From an uncultured Oscillospiraceae bacterium (lineage in GTDB: Bacteria > Bacillota > Clostridia > Oscillospirales > Oscillospiraceae): a stretch of 53,058 bases of DNA. The notes beneath the pieces were generated by a model that saw only the letters and a program-made list of their open reading frames with translations, was not told the origin of the DNA and ran no database searches. Shown here piece by piece: positions 50,692 to 53,058 of the stretch. Each line of letters begins with the position of its first letter. Position 1 is the first letter of the stretch. The position numbers and the translations under genes were made by a program. Where the stretch lies: assembly GCA_947589545.1 (NCBI GenBank), contig CANQBA010000022.1, positions 1 to 53,058 of the forward strand, in the 5' to 3' direction.

Positions 50692-51705
50692 ATGGCGGGA
50701 GCGTCCATATCCGCAAAGGAACTGGCGCGTAAGCTCGGGATTTCCGAGGCGGCGGTCTCTTTAGCGCTCAATAATAAGCCCGGCGTCAGCACCTCCACCC
50801 GCATGAGAGTCTTGGCGGCGGCGAAGGAATTTGGCTACGATTTTACCCGTAAGGCCATTGCCTCCGCGACATACGGGACGATCTGCTTTGCCGTATACAA
50901 AAAAAGCGGGGCTGTCGTCGCCGACACCCCCTTCTTTGCCACGCTGGCGGACGGAATAAGCCTTACGTGCAAAAGGCAAAGCTATGACTATGTTATCCGC
51001 TATCTCTACGAGGACGAGAGGTTAGACGGTGAGATATACTCTCTGGATCAGGGCGGGTTTGCCGGCATCATACTCCTTGCCACTGAGATGGATCTTCCGT
51101 CGGTGAAGCGGTTTTCCGGCCTTCGCACGCCGCTTGTGCTCTTGGACTCCTATTTTGAGACGTTGGAGCGCGACTGCATCCTCATCAACAACATCCAGGG
51201 CGCTTTTGTGGCCACGGACTATCTCATTATGAAGCGCCGCACCCAGCCCGGGTACCTCCACTCGTCCTATTCCATCAACAACTTTGAGGAGCGGGCGGAC
51301 GGGTTTTATAAGGCAATCCGTAAAAACGGCCTCTCCTCCTCAAAATCTGTCGTCCACAGACTCACCCCCTCCCAGGAGGGAGCCTACGAGGACATGCGGG
51401 AGCTTCTGGCCGCCGGGGAGGAGCCGGCGAACTGCTATTTCGCCGACAACGACATCATCGCCATCGGAGCGGCCCGCGCTCTTAAGGAGGCGGGTTACAG
51501 CATCCCGAAGGACATTGCTGTTATCGGCTTTGACGATCTGCCGCTGTGCGAGGTCTTTGATCCTCCCCTGACCACCGTCCATATCCCCATCGCCGTCATG
51601 GGCGAAGCCGCCGTCAATCGCTTAATTGACATTATCGAGCGCGGCCCGCTCCACCCGGTAAAAATTGAGATCAACACTGTTTTGAAAAAGAGAAAAAGCG
51701 TATAG
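50692..51705 (+). CDS. LacI-family transcriptional regulator
   Basis: The N-terminal HTH (SAKELARKLGISEAAVSLAL, NNKPGVSTSTRMRVL) is followed by a periplasmic-binding-protein-like sugar sensor. Typical phrases are FAGIILLATEMDLPSVKRF, CYFADNDIIAIGAARALKEA and VIGFDDLPLCEVFDPPLTT. ATG 50692 follows GGGAGGCGATTTT. It is divergent from the kinase-isomerase-transketolase operon and probably controls it. Confidence 0.93.
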   Translation: MAGASISAKELARKLGISEAAVSLALNNKPGVSTSTRMRVLAAAKEFGYDFTRKAIASATYGTICFAVYKKSGAVVADTPFFATLADGISLTCKRQSYDYVIRYLYEDERLDGEIYSLDQGGFAGIILLATEMDLPSVKRFSGLRTPLVLLDSYFETLERDCILINNIQGAFVATDYLIMKRRTQPGYLHSSYSINNFEERADGFYKAIRKNGLSSSKSVVHRLTPSQEGAYEDMRELLAAGEEPANCYFADNDIIAIGAARALKEAGYSIPKDIAVIGFDDLPLCEVFDPPLTTVHIPIAVMGEAAVNRLIDIIERGPLHPVKIEINTVLKKRKSV

Positions 51706-51725
51706 AACCTTCCCAATAAGATGAT

Positions 51726-52790
51726 TCACGCTTTCCGCATGGCTCTGTATTCGCCGGGGGTGTAGCCGTGCCGGGCGTGGAAGAGCTTGTAGAAGTGGGA
51801 TAGGTTGGTAAAGGACAGCTCGGACGCGATCTCGCTCACGGATTTATTGGTAGAGATAAGCTCCCGGGCGGCCCAGTCCATGGAGAAGGTCATACTGTAC
51901 TCAAAAAGGCTCCTGCCTGTGTGGCGTTTTACGATGCGGCCCAGGTAGGAGCCGTTGTAGTTCAGCATCTCCGCCAGCTCCCGGTTGCTTACCCGTCCGT
52001 GGCGCTCGGAGAGGATGCGGTCGATGCGGGCAAAGAGAAGTGCGTCCATGCCGCTGCGGGCGGTCACATGCTCCGCCACATAGTAGTCCGCATTTCCCAG
52101 TATATCCGTAAAGCGTACAAAGAGTTCCGCAAGCCGGAAGGATGTGCCGGTTGACGGCAAAATCAGGGCGCGGAGAAGCTCTTCAAAAATCTGATGGACC
52201 AGCGCGACCTGTTCGTTTTGGGTGATTTTCGGGACAAAATCCAGAAAATCTCCGGGACTGTGGCCGGAGACCGTCAAATTCTCACGGAAAAATCGGAAAA
52301 TGAGATTGTCCAGAAAACGAGCCTCTCCCGGAAACAGCAAAGAGTCGCCGCAGCCCATGAGATGCGCCACATACTCCCGCGTCACGGAGAGAAAGACGCA
52401 GGTGAAGCCGGTGGAGACATCCTCGGTGTGGAGGGTGTCCCAATTCATGAGACAGCAGCTCCCGGCGGGGTAGTAGTAGCGCTTTCCCTCCACCAGCTGG
52501 TACATGCTCCCCTCCAGCACATAGGTGAACTCGAAGGAGTTGTGCCGGTGCTGGCTGTCCTCCGTGCGCCCGTGGCCCAAGTAATCCGGCGGGAGGATTA
52601 CCTGCTCTGAGGGGGTGTAAACAGAAATCGCCGTACTCTCAGGGCTCGCGGCATCCGCGCGCATGAGCATTAAAAAGAAGGGGCAGAGGGACTCCTGATA
52701 GAAGCAGTCCCGCTCCCCGGAGGGGCGAAAAGCCAGAATGTCCCGAAGATCCGTAAATTTCGCAAGCCTGTCCGCGGTCCGCTCGTCCAT
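51726..52790 (-). CDS. AraC-family transcriptional regulator
   Basis: An N-terminal cupin-like sensor (HRHNSFEFTYVLEGSMYQLV, RYYYPAGSCCLMNWDTLH) and a C-terminal double HTH (RVSNRELAEMLNYNGSYLGR, then SVSEIASELSFTNLSHFYKL) are visible. The family usually activates sugar genes when a ligand binds. ATG 52790 has GGGAGGTG 7 nt upstream, and the gene is divergent from the isomerase-like gene at 52985, its likely target. Confidence 0.92.
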   Translation of the reverse strand: MDERTADRLAKFTDLRDILAFRPSGERDCFYQESLCPFFLMLMRADAASPESTAISVYTPSEQVILPPDYLGHGRTEDSQHRHNSFEFTYVLEGSMYQLVEGKRYYYPAGSCCLMNWDTLHTEDVSTGFTCVFLSVTREYVAHLMGCGDSLLFPGEARFLDNLIFRFFRENLTVSGHSPGDFLDFVPKITQNEQVALVHQIFEELLRALILPSTGTSFRLAELFVRFTDILGNADYYVAEHVTARSGMDALLFARIDRILSERHGRVSNRELAEMLNYNGSYLGRIVKRHTGRSLFEYSMTFSMDWAARELISTNKSVSEIASELSFTNLSHFYKLFHARHGYTPGEYRAMRKA

Positions 52791-52929
52791 AACTGTCACC
52801 TCCCGTAAAGAATATCATATCCGGCCCATAAGTTCAAGCAGAAGCGGGGAAATTTCATGGATGATCCATAAGTAAAATCGAAATATGTTATAAACAAGTC
52901 CCGCAAAGTCGGCTCCTGACATTTCCGAG

Positions 52930-52950
52930 CGCACCCGCGTGCGGTACAAT
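52930..52950 (+). promoter_or_regulatory. Possible promoter element with small palindrome
   Basis: CGCAC (52930-52934) and GTGCG (52939-52943) flank CCGC, and TACAAT (52945-52950) could be a -10 for the gene at 52985. No good -35 is seen, which fits an activator-dependent promoter such as one used by the divergent AraC protein. Confidence 0.35.
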
Positions 52951-52984
52951 ATCCTCATCAAATCAAATTGGGAGGAGTACTGAT

Positions 52985-53058
52985 ATGAAAAAAATGACAT
53001 TTGCGCTGTGCTTCTGCAACCGGGGCTTTATGCCCGGGGAACTCATCTATGGCGCCCG
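52985..53058 (+). CDS. Start of an L-fucose-isomerase-like gene (partial)
   Basis: ATG 52985 follows GGGAGGAGTAC. The visible residues, MKKMTFALCFCNRGFMPGEL and a few more, resemble the first strand and NRGF-P motif of L-fucose/L-arabinose isomerase-family proteins. The gene runs out of the window. Confidence 0.55.
   Translation, partial: MKKMTFALCFCNRGFMPGELIYGA

Overview
The window looks like DNA of a gut-type Clostridia (Bacillota), probably an Oscillospirales relative. The grounds are strong AGGAGG-type ribosome sites, GC-rich codon use, Cna-B/SpaA surface repeats, PcfJ/PcfK/PcfM-type mobile-element proteins and XRE/SLOG/ParM accessory genes. I infer this from gene content and composition, not from a marker gene. 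About 1-45,800 reads as one part of a large integrative and conjugative element (ICE). About 45,900-53,058 reads as ordinary chromosomal sugar-metabolism genes. No integrase, relaxase, VirB4 or VirD4 lies in the window, so the conjugation core must be outside it, most likely upstream of base 1.

Layout. (1) 1-6.35 kb: a giant Cna-B repeat surface protein whose reading frame is interrupted by two group II introns (only the 3' end of the first is in view), ending in LPKTGF with no membrane anchor. (2) 6.4-12.9 kb: a reverse-strand HTH-HipA kinase fusion with its own operator, a membrane-anchored C39-type peptidase, small ICE proteins, a sigma-like pseudogene, and an AAA_14/DUF4143 ATPase behind a triple-repeat promoter. 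(3) 13.1-18.5 kb: an AT-rich cargo operon (sigma factor, membrane protein, ABC ATPase, two permeases, secreted protein). (4) 18.7-31.4 kb: a structured RNA leader and a 12-kb operon of DNA-processing genes (YqaJ exonuclease, RecD2-like helicase, primase-like protein, PcfK/AcrIIA9-family protein, PcfJ, NAD-dependent ligase). (5) 31.6-34.6 kb: a regulatory and maintenance block (reverse-strand SLOG pair, two small XRE regulators, ParM/ParR-type partition genes). (6) 34.7-45.8 kb: a second copy of the structured RNA leader and a second long operon (DUF932, sigma-like factor, many small proteins, PcfM-like protein, adenine methylase-helicase fusion). (7) 45.9-53.06 kb: split transketolase, sugar isomerase, FGGY kinase, LacI and AraC regulators, and the start of another isomerase-like gene.

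The most interesting signal is the pair of RNA leaders at 18,740-18,839 and 34,715-34,814. They are 100 nt long, gap-free and about 91 percent identical. Each sits directly behind a TTGACA-N17-TATAGT promoter whose spacer holds a palindromic operator (perfect in copy 1). Each is followed by intrinsic terminators and then by a 10-12 kb operon with no other obvious promoter. I propose a coordinated switch for the ICE: a repressor silences both promoters, and the RNA either attenuates or, like phage put RNA, lets polymerase read through terminators. Half-sites of the same operator lie between the SLOG and XRE genes at 32.55 kb, so one of the small XRE proteins is a candidate repressor.
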